Of a DNA stretch of 64,000 nt, positions 1-12,400 are shown one piece after another (position 1 is the first letter of the stretch; each line of letters begins with the position of its first letter). Both the position numbers and the translations under genes were made by a program. The notes below the pieces were generated by a model, which made no database searches, was not told the DNA's origin, and saw only the letters and a program-made list of their open reading frames with translations. The DNA comes from Hydractinia symbiolongicarpus (lineage: Eukaryota; Cnidaria; Hydrozoa; Anthoathecata; Hydractiniidae): positions 124,001 through 188,000 of the forward strand of contig NC_079889.1 in NCBI RefSeq assembly GCF_029227915.1, in the 5' to 3' direction.

Positions 1-179
1 TACCTAATTGTCCTATAACTTACTTTGTTGGGTTAAGGGGTCAAAAGTAAAAATAATACTATTGACCATAAAAACCATAGCATCTATATAATAATACTGA
101 GACTGTGTGTATGTGTCTGTCTGTAACAGGCCAAGTAAATATCTTTATTTTCCTTTCATGTTGTCGAAAAAGTTATGTC

Positions 180-540
180 TCATTTGTTAATCTTTCTGAT
201 TTTACGGCACAACGTCAGTGCATTTAGACTTACGTCAATGTGTTTAATAAGATTGGTGAAGCCATTGCTTTAAGGCCATACAACTTGCAAAGGTTGTGAT
301 GTCAGTCATTTTTTTACCACATAGGTAACTAGAGACAATCTGGGACCTAATGGGGTAAGTTTCTTAAACTTGGGTCCCTGAATCCCATTCAGAATGAACA
401 GGTTGATGACGTCAACAAAAAACCTTTGAACCTCATTATTTCTGCAACCATACATGATCCTATACATTATTGTGATCAGCATTTTAAGATCTGTATGATG
501 AGGGCAACGGATATACAAATTTCCTAGGCGTCCATTAAAA
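180..540 (+). repeat. SINE-like dispersed repeat, copy 1 (tail part)
   Basis: Shares an ordered series of motifs with 3788-4190 and 9420-9720: AAGATTG-TGAAGCCATT, then a GTAACT...GGGAC...TGGG block, then TTTAAGCTCT-like text. The tRNA-like head seen at 3788 was not found here. Confidence 0.5.
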
Positions 541-662
541 GCACATCATTCTATATATTCTATACAAGATTTTTTTGGGTATTGACAGACATCATCAAAA
601 TTTAAGTGATGGTTCTCTTTTCTGTTAATCTCCTGCCTAAGTGGATTTTTCCAAAAGTATTT

Positions 663-735
663 ATCATCATCATCATCATCATTCTCGGCTTAACGTCCGT
701 TTTCCATGCTAGCATGGGTTGGACAGCGTATATCC
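663..735 (+). repeat. (ATC)n run joined to a SINE-like conserved block
   Basis: An ATC-repeat run (663-682) is followed by AACGTCCGTTTTCCATGC and TAGCATGGGTTGGAC. From memory, nearly the same block next to CATCAT repeats is very common in cephalopod SINEs. I could not check this. Confidence 0.5.
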
Positions 736-776
736 CTCAATATTTGTAAGGTTAGCCATGTAAAATATGCACATCT

Positions 777-2012
777 ACAGTACAGTCCAGATGTAAGCGT
801 ACGTGTACGTACCCTAACTTGCAAAAACAATTGCTTTCATTAAAAAAAACAATAGGATAGCAAGTTCCTTTCAAATTGCGCGAAAATAATTGCTTCGTGT
901 TAAAAACAAAAGCATAGCAAGAAACATTGTTTAAAAACAATTCTCTGCGCAAGAATAAATTAAACGCGAAGGCCATTGAATTTTAATTTTTTTAACAACG
1001 AAACTAATTATAGTAACGCGATTTTAATCTGATATATTTAAAAAACACAAGCTCTTACTTTCAAAATGCGATCTAAAAAAACATTTCTATCGCCGTTTTT
1101 TGTTTTTAAACTTTTAAAATGCGATCTAAAAAAGCTTTTCTGTAGCCGTTTTTCGTTTTTAAACTTTTTAAAATGCGATCTAAAAAACATTTCTATCGCC
1201 GTTTTTCGTTTTTAAACTTTTAAAATGCGATCTAAAAAAACATTTCTATCAGCGTTTTTCGTTTTAAAACTTTCAAAATGCGTTCTAAAAAAACATTTCT
1301 ATCGCTGTTTTTCGTTTTAAAACTTTTAAAATGCAATCTAAAAAAAATTTCTATTGCCGTTTTCCGTTTTAAAACTTTTAAAATGCGATCTAAAAAAACA
1401 TTTCTATCGCCGTTTTTCGTTTTTTAAACTTTAAAAATGCGATCTAAAAAAACATTTCTATCGCCGTTTTTCGTTTTTAAACTTTTAAAATGCGATCTAA
1501 AAAAACATTTCTATCGCCATTTTTCGTTTTTAAACTTTTAAAATGCGATCTAAAAAAACATTATCGCCATTTTTCGTTTTTAAAGTTTTAAAATGCAATC
1601 TAAAAAAACATTTCTATTGAAATTAAAGTTTCAATCTTTGTTAAAATATAATAATTTCTATCGCTTAAAAGCTTCATTTAACCCGCGCAACCAACAATGC
1701 CTTCTTGCTAGTTTATTTAGTTTCCACGCAAAACATTTGTTTAATAAAAATATTAAACAATGGCTCTTCGTGTCACATTGATAGAGTTGATAACATTTGC
1801 AATTATGCTATTGGGAATAGTTATGTTAACACTATTTAACAATAGTTACACGCAGTTATAATAAGCTATTTTTTCTTCAATAATCTTTTGTTTACTTACA
1901 AGACTCGCAAGATAATTAATAAGAACAAAAGACAAACAACTACCGCCTCCGAGAAAAAGGTGTGAAACTTGAGCGTACGCGTACGCGTACGCTTACATCT
2001 GGTCTGTACTGT
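777..2012. mobile_element. 1.24 kb foldback element with long inverted ends
   Basis: The left end ACAGTACAGTCCAGATGTAA matches, inverted, the right end TTACATCTGGTCTGTACTGT. The inverted arms continue imperfectly inward through GCGTACG runs and an AAGGCCATTG / CAATGGCTCTT pair. ATCT flanks both sides as a possible 4-bp target duplication, but the right flank is itself an ATCT microsatellite. There is no transposase frame. The centre is a tandem array. Confidence 0.7.
1063..1620. repeat. Minisatellite, about 53 bp x about 11 copies
   Basis: The unit begins AAAATGCGATCTAAAAAAAC and continues through ATTTCTATCGCCG and TTTTTCGTTTTTAAACTTTT. Copies differ by point changes and short indels. The array lies wholly inside the foldback element at 777-2012. 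Confidence 0.85.
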
Positions 2013-3403
2013 ATCTATCTATCTATCTATGAAGAATCTGGCATAATTTATTAGCCACCTATGAATAGTAAAACGCAGGATTCAATTTTTCTGAAAAATT
2101 TAGATGACGTCATGCTAAAACTCATTTTTTCAAAATCATTAAATTTTTTATATTCTGTATAAAATTGTTTTTAAAAAAGAAAAATTCAATTTGTTTCATG
2201 GTACAATTATGAAATGATGTAAAAAACTAATAGCACGATTTCCATATGATAAAATTGATCCTGGAGACAAAAGTACTTTATTCAGGCCTTGTCAAGAATG
2301 GCGTGCGATCGCACACGCACATGCTCACACACGCCATGTTTGAATGTTCCCGTGCAATCTTCACACGCCAAAAAAACACTAAATACCTCAGGCCAAAATA
2401 AATAATATTCTGTTCAATGAAGGAGTACGGGAAAAATATACCGTGCTGATCGGGAGTGAAGCTACACATCTTTGAGAGTACGAGTAAAATAAATAAGAGT
2501 AATCTTTTTAATAACGCGAGTACGCAATAATTAAACTACTCGCAAGTAAATCTTTCAAAAAATTTATCATGTTACTCGCGAGTTATGTTAAAGAAAAACA
2601 TAAGACATTAATTTTAATTCACCATTTAATTTTTTTTTAATTTAGTTGCTCTTTTGAAATTAATAAATAAATTTTAAAGTTCAACTTTTTTGTCTTTTAC
2701 TTTTTTAAATGCTTTCGCTACTTTCATTATATAAAATCACTTCCAGCATGTTCTTTCTCAAGCACAGAATAGTGTTGGTGATCAATTGCCACATCAGACT
2801 TTACTTTCTGAATATTTTTCAACAAACATTGCTTTATAACTCAGACAACAATCTGTATAAGTTTAAAATATTGCGATAGAAACATGACGTCACAAAGCTT
2901 GTTATTGTTTTGTTTCGGGGGGGATGTTTTAACATCGAAGCAACAATAATAACGTGAGGGATTTTTTTATAAAAAAACAGTTTAATGTTTAATGATATAT
3001 TTTTTTTGAAAAATATAAAAATAAAAAATATTTACATCTAAAAAAATATTTACAAAAAAGTTGTTAACTGAGAGAGTTTTATGACTATAAATGCATGTTT
3101 TATAATTTTTCTTCGTTTTGTTGCTACGTTGTATAATTTTTTTTTCAAAAATAATGAATAATGAACGCATTGCACATTTTTGTTTCGCTACAACAAATTA
3201 CCTGCTTTTCAAAACATCGCAAAATTAGTGTTGCTGTATGCGAGTTCTATGATTAACTTGAGAAAAAATGGAACAAAAATGAGCACACATCATCGCACAC
3301 CATTGAAAATTATGTTGTGCGAACATCGCACACCTCAAAATGATTAAAAAGTCCTGATGAGACCTGTTATTACTTTATCTATGTGCCCTTTTTACTTTAA
3401 CAG

Positions 3404-6400
3404 GCATGGAATCCCTGTCAACACTTCAACGTTATGTTAAGTGTTTATATTGGGCTACTATTACTGCTACAACGACTGGGTAAGTCACATTTTATTTAGA
3501 GTTTCACTTAAATGCTAACTTGAACAAGAAGCCTAATGGCTATAAAGTTCATGCTAGACTTGTAAACTAGAGGAATACCATCACTGTCAGAAATGTTGGA
3601 TAACGTAATCATGTTAGTTTTTAGATGGGTTAGTCAAACAGGGATGTTGTTAAAGGAGATGGAAACTAGGTTCTAAAAGCTCATATGATTTGGGGTAGAA
3701 CCATTCTTTTCACAAAAGCTTTTAAAATAAACCATCTTAAAGAATTCTTGAAAAAAGATTGGAATAAAATGCCATAAAAACCTATTATAGGGTAGCTCAA
3801 TTGGTAGAGCACTGGACTCATATTTTAGTTGTGAGTTTGATCCCCATAGTTGTTGTCTTGTTAGACAGAAATTTCAGAGATCAAGCAGGAGCCTTAAACA
3901 TGGTAGTTTTTGTGGTTCCTTCTAGAAGCAATAAACTATATCTATTGAAATTAGGGACGCTAACCACACAAAATACAAATTACTACCATGAACAATTTGT
4001 ACAGCTAAAAATTACGTCAATACAATAAATAAGATTGCTGAAGCCATTATTACACTGCACTTTTAATTTTGACGCCAAATAAAACGTGTAAAAAAAAATG
4101 ATATCATCTTGTGGGTAACTATAGGGTCACTACCTGGGACATAAATTGGTCAATTTCCTTAAGCTGGCAACCTAAAGCACTTACTTTTAAACTATATTTG
4201 GTGCTTATTCAGAAAGGGCACTTTTCAGAATTAAAGTAACAAATTGCTGGATAACAAGTTAACACCAACAATTTAAAATAAGCACCTAGTTTAGTCGGCT
4301 GCATAATTAAACTTGCTTTTTTAACATTATCAAGTTCAGTGTTGTTATTTGTTATGTTTTTGCGTAGGTATGGAGATATTCATGCTGTAAATACATCTGA
4401 AAAATTGTACTCTGTTGTGAGCATGTTGCTTGGTATTGGCTTTTTCTTTGGCCCCATTCTTGGGTATATGGCATCAAATTTAACCAATGCTGACTCCAAA
4501 CGTGCACGTTACACTCATCGCATTGATGTCATCAAGAAGCATCTGGTATGTTTGTAATTATGTAAAACCTTCTTTTATTGTATGTTGCAGTGAAGTGTCA
4601 AGATTTCAAGTCAGCTTTTGGTTAAGCATGAAATACTTGTATTTTATAGAAAGATAAATCTGTTACAATGGCAACAAGAAAAAAGGTTACTGGTTACTAT
4701 GACCACTTGGTAAGTTGTAATGCTATGTTAGTATCAGTTAATGTTGTTATTAAGTTCAGATTTTAATAAACTCCTTTACTATGTAATTTATTTGAAACTG
4801 TGGCAGATTTATGAGTATACTTCAACAAAGTAAATCTTTTGTGACATCTGCTCAAGCAACTTCATTTTTCTTTTTGGATTTGCACAACATCCACAATGTT
4901 TTTCTCTACAAATTCAACAAAAGCATATTAGGTTCTTCGACGAATTCAGATAAAAAAAAACTCAAATTCACTTCGTATGACTTCAGGTTTTCACGAATCT
5001 ACTCGAAAAGCAAATTTAAGGCTTTTTCTAAAATTTCTCTAGCTCAAAACTTTTGGCTGAAGCATTTTTATAAAATGCTGCATATTATCGGATCAGTATA
5101 TACAAAAAACTTTGATAAAATACAAGGTTGATTAACAATAATTACTTACAAAAGTTTTTTCACCCAATATTATGTATAGCAACAACATAATTATGCGAAG
5201 AAGATTCAAAAAACCTTTGCCATTCATTTGTTATGAGGAAGGTATTCTGTTATAGCAAATGAGTTAAAGTTAAATCTTATAACACATTGAACCAAAATTT
5301 GTATGTGATAACAATTCTGGATACTTACACAAAGAGAAATATTCACAGGATTATATGATACATGATGTTTCAGTTTGGGGTAAAAGCATTTGAAAATTAA
5401 TAAAATATTTTATACTTTCAAGAAAGACAATCAACACGCACAACTTCTTTCTAGATATCTAAAATTTCTATACATAATGTAACATCTTTTATTATTCAAT
5501 TCTTTTCGCGTTGGGAATAAATCACAGATAATAACATTGGCATGGGCAATTGCTTAGAGAATTAGAAAGTCAAATGTAACATCCCTTCTATTTGTTTAGT
5601 GGACACATCATCAAGGCGTTGTAAAGCACAATATGTTTTCAGAGTTACCAATGACTTTTCAAGCAGAAATTTCAATGGTATTAAACAAACACATTCTTGA
5701 AAAGGTTAGGACATGTTTCAAGTCTTTTTTATTCATAAGGGTGTATGTTAATACAGACGACCCTGTGGATTTTCACACATGTAATGACTGGTATATATAT
5801 ATTTTGTTAATGTTATAAATCTCAGGAATTTTTTTCATCTGTAAATTCTTCATGCACTAAATACCATCACAAACTTTCCAAAAATTTGGAGTGTTCGACA
5901 ATATGTGTTAAAAATGATGTTAAATTTTTGTATATTTTACTTTAGTAGGTCAGAAATACTAGTTGGTGGCCTGTGGAAATATCCATGTGTTGGCCGGCCC
6001 TTTATTTACTGTATTTTGTGTGTCTCGCTACTGTGGTTACCATTTTGCGTTACAGACAGATGTATACCGGTATTATTTTATAGACTAGTCGTTAACCGGT
6101 GGAATTCACTGTCGTAATTATTTCGCGAACCTGTTATAAAATTACACTGGTAGACAGCCCCTGAAAAAATACACTTATAGAAACCAGTCTAAGCTACACA
6201 TTTCTCTTTTTTCAGATCATAGTTTATGGAAAGTAGTGTTACGCCACTTTCTCGTAAAATTCATATATTTACCCAAAATTTGCGCATTTTTACGACCCGT
6301 TAGCGGTTAAGAAAGAGGCTCCTCTTGTAAATAGCGTTTAAAAAGCTAATTTTGATATTTTCTTACACTTTTTGCTTAAACATAATAAGGACAATTTCAG

Positions 6401-9400
6401 TAAAAAAAAAAAAACACAACCAAAACGTGTAAATTGTTAAAGATGAAATAAAAGTTACGAAAATTCGAATTCATGTTAAGAACAAACACAAAATTTACTT
6501 ACAAAATCTTCTTAAAATTTGTGGTTTTCTTCTTCTTATCATAAAACTTGCTTTTAGTAATTTCCTTTAAAAGGCGCAAATAATTAAAGCTTTTAACAAA
6601 ATAGACAACGCAGTAACTTTGACCATACACATATTGATAACAGAAACTGCATCAAGGGAACAATAAAGCTCACTACCCATGACTTTTGTATAAGAATTTT
6701 TAAATTAAACATAGGTTTTTGTAAAATCAGGAAAAAGGCAAAAGGAATTATATTTTCAGAACCAGTAAAGTGTCAAAGGTTTTAATTCAGTTCAACCATT
6801 ATGTTTGAATATTAATTTGCATTAAACTTTTTTTTTGTCATAGGCACCATTATTTCAAGATGTTAGCCTAGAGTTTATGAGAATGACATCGCTTGTTATA
6901 AAGCCAGCAACATATCTCCCCAAGCAGATTATTTTTATGAAAAATGACATTAGACACACGCTGTTTTATGTCAAGCGTGGACTGGTCGAGGTAAGGATAA
7001 ACGTGAATATCTTGGGTTGTTTAATGGCATTTTTGATAGTAAATTATAATGCACTGGGTAAAATTCATATATATATATATACATACATATATAATGTAGT
7101 TTTCTGAACCTAAAGAGTTATTCAGTTTTGATCTCACCAAATATGTTATTCAAAGGTTTCTACTGAAATCTTAAAAAAGTGCTATTTAACACTTAGCACC
7201 TTAGCTCCCCTGGAACTTTCTTCTGACATGTTTTGGTAAAATTTGTAGCTTTTTATTTGTCTGTTTGACAACCTGCGAAATTTCTTGTTCTTACACCTAG
7301 AATGTTAAATATTTTCTGTTACTCGGAACTACCCTTAAATTGCTATTAAATATAAAACAATTTTTGTTGTGATTATGGTAGAAACTTAAAAATACATGTT
7401 TCTGTATTATAAAAAAGTATCAAAGAATCATAAACATTTTTGGCAGGCTACCTTTTTATCAAAGAAAGATTTTTAGGTAGACATAATTAAATTTCGTACA
7501 GACATGGGCACTAACATTAATCTTTTTTTGTATTTGTACATTTTTATGTTTGTTTTTTGCCTTTTTCAAAGGTTATTGATGACGAGGACAATGATGTTGA
7601 AGTAACAGTTTTAAAAGAAGGGAGTTTTTTTGGAGAGGTAAAGTTATTGGTATCACTAAGATGTTTTAGCATGGTTGCCGTATGTGCCAATAGTCAGAAT
7701 TAGTTAAACTATCTGGGAAGTGTCTGAAAAATAGGATGTTGATTAAAAATTGATTAAAAAATTGTTGCAAATATTTAATATAATTATTTACCTCACTACT
7801 AACAGCAATAATACCTCCATACAAAGAAACCAAACATATTTTAATAACAAAGAATTCAGTAGTAAGGAATTTGACTTAAATGGATAGTATTGTTTATTAT
7901 AGTTTATTATTAAGCATATACATTGAAAGGAAGCTTGTGTCTGTTGTTACCTGTCTGTGGAATGATGAATAGAAGAATAATCTCTCTAAATTATTTGACT
8001 AAGTTTGAGCTTGGAGTAATTTCATTACGTCTGTGTCATTTATTACATCATGTTAATGTTAAACAAGAGTACAAGAGTATTCAATTTTTCCATGAGAGGA
8101 AAAAACATATTATTAATTAGTATCAATTTAGATTTTAGCGTTTTTTTGTCAAATTTAATTTACCCGCAATTGATTCTAAAATGTTTTTAATTATGTATTT
8201 GAAACAAACAATTTGATAATTGATTTTTTGATTATAGTTTTATTGTAGAAGGTAAATTAATTGCCTTCTTGGAATATTTTTTTTTCTTGTAATATTTTTT
8301 TCATGAAACTACCAACACTTTTGGAATTGCTGCTGTAAATGACTCTGCCGTCATGACTCTGTTGTCAGAATTTTATTCCAACATATTTTTTAGTTAATTT
8401 CGGGGGCTATTTTAAGGTACCTTAAATGACTGAATAAGTGTGCTCTGTTAAATAACTCCTGCTAAAAAACATTCTCCCTTGGAAGTTCAAAAAGTACCAC
8501 GAATTTTTAAACTTCCATCCTTTTTAGGTATCATTGTTACTGAACCTGCCACGCTGTGCAACAGTACGAGCAGCTACCTACTGTGAACTTCTTATGCTGG
8601 ACAGAAGTGACTTAATGAAAGTGTTAAAGCATTTTCCAGATGGTTTGTTTTTTCAACTTCAAAGTTCAGGGAAATACAAATGAGTTATTCACAATATTTT
8701 TTAAGGGATTTGGTTAATTTTTTCAGTTAAATATAATAGATGGTAATAATGTTAAATTGATTTGCATTAGAGAATTTCTAGTTGTAAAAGCTGATATAAA
8801 TTGCCCCTGTAGATTGTTACATTCCTTTAAAGGCATATGTGTGGTTGTTGGCTTATGCTGACAGATTAAATGTTTAAATGAAGCTTGTTGCTTTTCTAAT
8901 ATATAACCCAGAGTAATAATATTTACAGTAATATTTAAAGTAATAATATTTACATTTGCACATTACTGTAAATGATAAAACTCAGTCTTTTCAACTAGAA
9001 TTATATTCCAATAATTGCATTTGCAATCTGACTTTTCGCGTCAACTTTTAATAAAAACTGACTTGTATAGCATTTTAAAACGCAAAAACTATTATAAATG
9101 GTAGTTTTTAATGTTATAGCTGAAAGTTTTACTCTGTGTTCTTAGAAATGTACTGTTATGTTTCTTCCAGTTTCACAACAATTAAATGATGCTATTGAAG
9201 ATCGATGTCAGAAAGCTGCAGATTATATTAAAACCAAGGAAGTTAATACTAACGAAAGCTCTGAACCACATACTATCATCAAAACCAATGTTCTTAATGA
9301 CAATGACACACAGGTATTGGATTGTCTTATTATAAAAAAAAATCTGCTTTCTTGGAATCAATTCTGTCTTTTTGTAATTTTCACAAATAAAATATTACCT

Positions 9401-12400
9401 ATAAAACTGTCCTGTTGTTTACAAAGCTTTGGTGTTATTACAAGGAATGTTATCAGTAACATTATTAAGGTTTGTGAAGCAATTGCAGTGCTCTTATAAG
9501 TTTGAGGCCAAATAATTTCTTTTCTCCTGTGTGGGTAACTGGCGACCACATGGGGCAAAATTCATAATCAATCCACCTGTTCTGAAACAAAGTGGTAATT
9601 TGTCATTGAAATCATTGAAAACCTTTTAAACCTCAATATCTCTAAAATTGTACATTTTCTTAAACAGTGTTTTAAGCTCTACATAATAGGCAATCAATTT
9701 TTGTGTGTTAAAAAACTTACAGAATTGAGAACGATTGACATTGTACTGCTTTAGGAAGAATGATGCTGGGATTACCCAAGGAAAAGGTTTAGCCTTTAAA
9801 AAAAATTCCTAAAATTGCTACTATGGTATTTCATCAAATATTGAAAGCATTTGTTTAGAACACTTTAGTTTTTAGTGCTGAGAGTCAGTTCAGTTCAGGT
9901 GGTTATAACTAATTTTTCTACCCACAATAGCATAGTCATTCGACTAGAAAATTAGGAGCAGAAAAATTATTTTGGATTTTATATTATTTTTTGGTAAAAT
10001 AATTTATTTATGTTATAGAAGTCGCAATATGGCAAAATGCGAGTTTCATTTGTTGGTTCCAAGTAATGCACTTACTTATCTTTTATATACTGTATGAAAG
10101 ATCAGCTTTCTTTTAAGCACAAGACTCCTTTTGGTGGTATATACTAGCATGTTTTGACACTTGCAACAAGTTATATGAAACCAAAGATAAGAAGCTTAAT
10201 GACAGCTATTATGACATTAAATGAATTGTCAAGTATGCATGATCTTAATAAGATAGCATGCTACTTTAGAGTAGAATATACTAAAAATATTAGTTACAGT
10301 TTAGATATGGAGGACTTACCGTGAAATGAATAATAAGAACTTTAAACTTCCCACTAATTTATTTATAATGATTTTAACCTACTATTAAAAAGTATGCATG
10401 TTGTTCAAATTTTTCTTTGTTTTATTTTCAGCAACACATTACTTTTTAATGATAAAAGCCGATTTCTGTTAATCTGGAAGATTTTTGTGGCACTTGTTGT
10501 GATCATTCATGCGTTTCTCCACACTTATATCACATCTTTCAAAACAAGTTTCGGTAATGCCGGATATGGCAGCTCAAGTACGATGAAGTTTTTATTTGGA
10601 TTGTTGTATGTTGTTGACATTATTCACTTCGTAGATATGTTTATAAAGTCAAGAACTACTGTTGAAGATAAGAATCAAGGTATTTTTTGTATGCTTTGAA
10701 GAAAATTACGTGCCCCTATTTCGGACCTTCATGAACGTGAACCTTTTGCCAAGTTAATCTGCATGAAAATCGTAAAAGTGGTAGACCGTTGTAGATGATT
10801 TTCTGAATCTGCTTTTGTCTATTATTGTATTTTTATATAGATATTATTAATGACAAAAAAGTGCTCTTGCAACAGTATCTCCATTCTGGACAATTTATTG
10901 TGGATGTTATAGCAGTGTTTCCATTGGAATTACTGGCATTTACTTTTACTGGCTCATACTCTCGCTGGATTGCAGCCACTTTTCTTCGGGGAAACAGAAT
11001 TTTAAAACTTTACAAGGTAAACAATTCTCTTCAGACATTCATGTTAATTAGTAAAAACGTAAGTATACATGAATGATATGTTTAATATATGCTACTTTGT
11101 GAGATATATTGTATACATTTAACCTGTTTTTCTTAAAGCCAATTGGATTGATTCACGAATTTGAAACGAACATTGTGTATGACATCATAAATATTCGCAT
11201 TGTGAAATTAGCCATCTTCATTAGTGCATCCACTCATATCTGTGCTTGTGTGTGGTACTTTCAAGCTTGCTTTGGAGAGGAGTATGTATATAATGAGATT
11301 TATTTTTAAGGAAACTTTGTGTCACAAGTTGGTGTATAGATTGTGGGACAAATTTGATGAACACTAACAAAATTACATGGTGGACAATGAAACACTCCAA
11401 TAAACGTTTAGGGATCTGTTTTATATGTTAGCAAAGACCGGAATGTTCATTATTCGCTACACATTTATCTTGTAAGCAATAATAATTTTGGAGGTCAGAC
11501 TCGGGTTGCTACGTGGCCCCTCTAAAATTTCTTGGCCGGCTGGATAGACCTTATTTTTTTGCCAATACGGTGCTGACATTGAGTTGTATTTGGGACTTGC
11601 AATCTATAATTCTGTGCTTATTAAAGGTTTTTCCCTGCATAAGGTCTGATTACTTATTGCAAAATTTTATGAACTTGATAACACATTATTTAGATGCTCA
11701 CCTAACAGCTGGGCAGTACATACAGGCATAACTGGTGAAAGCAATACATTAGAAACGTATGTGTTAACACTATATTGGGCTGCAGCCACAATGACATCAA
11801 CTGGCTATGGGGATGTATACGCAACAAGTTCTTTGGGTGAATTCATAGTTATATTTGTTACGATCAACGGTTTACTGCTCTATGGATATTGCCTGAGTAC
11901 GATTGCTGCAATTCTTACAAACATGATGTCTCCAAAGTATGTAATTGTTTTTTGTTAGCAGATATGCCAACATCGAAAATATGGAAATAGGTAGACTTAT
12001 ATTTCCTATCTAGAATTTAGTCTTATAAATGCTCTAAAAATGTAGCAAGAATCGTTGCTTTTAACTATTTTCTTCTCTTTCCAAGCTTCTCTAAATCTGC
12101 CGTGTTAATTCGGTTGGTTTTAAAAAATTTAGGACACTGATTTGTATAAAGAATCAAAGCATTTTGTACAATCAGTTGTACATACAGGAATTAAATGGTG
12201 CTTGCACAAGGTGTATCGATATCGCTTGGTTACAATTTAATAAGTTATTCTGTCAGAGGTTAGGTAAAAAGCATTAATAACAAGTACTCAGGACAAAGTA
12301 CAAGATTATCTGAATTTTATTTGGTTTAATTGGTAATCGGACAGGGGATAAAAGCTTCATAAAGCTGGAGTCTTCCGTTGAATCCTGCAATAATTGCAAG

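Larger units (their letters stand above)
1..3403. other. Non-coding: upstream intron or 5' region of CNGK, repeat-rich
   Basis: I found no exon that could supply S1-S5 of repeat 1. The stretch holds SINE-like fragments, an (ATC)n run and a 1.24 kb foldback element. The rest (2013-3403) is AT-rich and shows no convincing coding potential. Confidence 0.6.
3404..9313 (+). other. CNGK: CNGK repeat 1 (partial): pore, S6, C-linker, CNBD
   Basis: Eight exons. The first encodes the pore helix (YWATITATTTG) and stops inside the filter codon; the next starts with YGDIHAVN, so an intron splits the selectivity filter. S6 follows (LLGIGFFFGPILGY), then the C-linker (VTGYYDHL, then WTHHQG). The CNBD runs from APLFQDVSLEF to the exon at 8528-8642. 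It keeps FFGE, and its phosphate-binding loop reads PRCATVRA: the Arg is kept, but the Thr usual after it in CNG channels is Cys. An acidic strand (DDEDNDVEV) lies in the beta-roll. The last exon (9171-9313) is a hydrophilic linker to repeat 2. Confidence 0.85.

Noticed and set aside
3790-3845. Possible tRNA gene
   Set aside because: A-box and B-box-like blocks are present, but the stems do not pair and the sequence continues into a dispersed repeat, so it is called a SINE.
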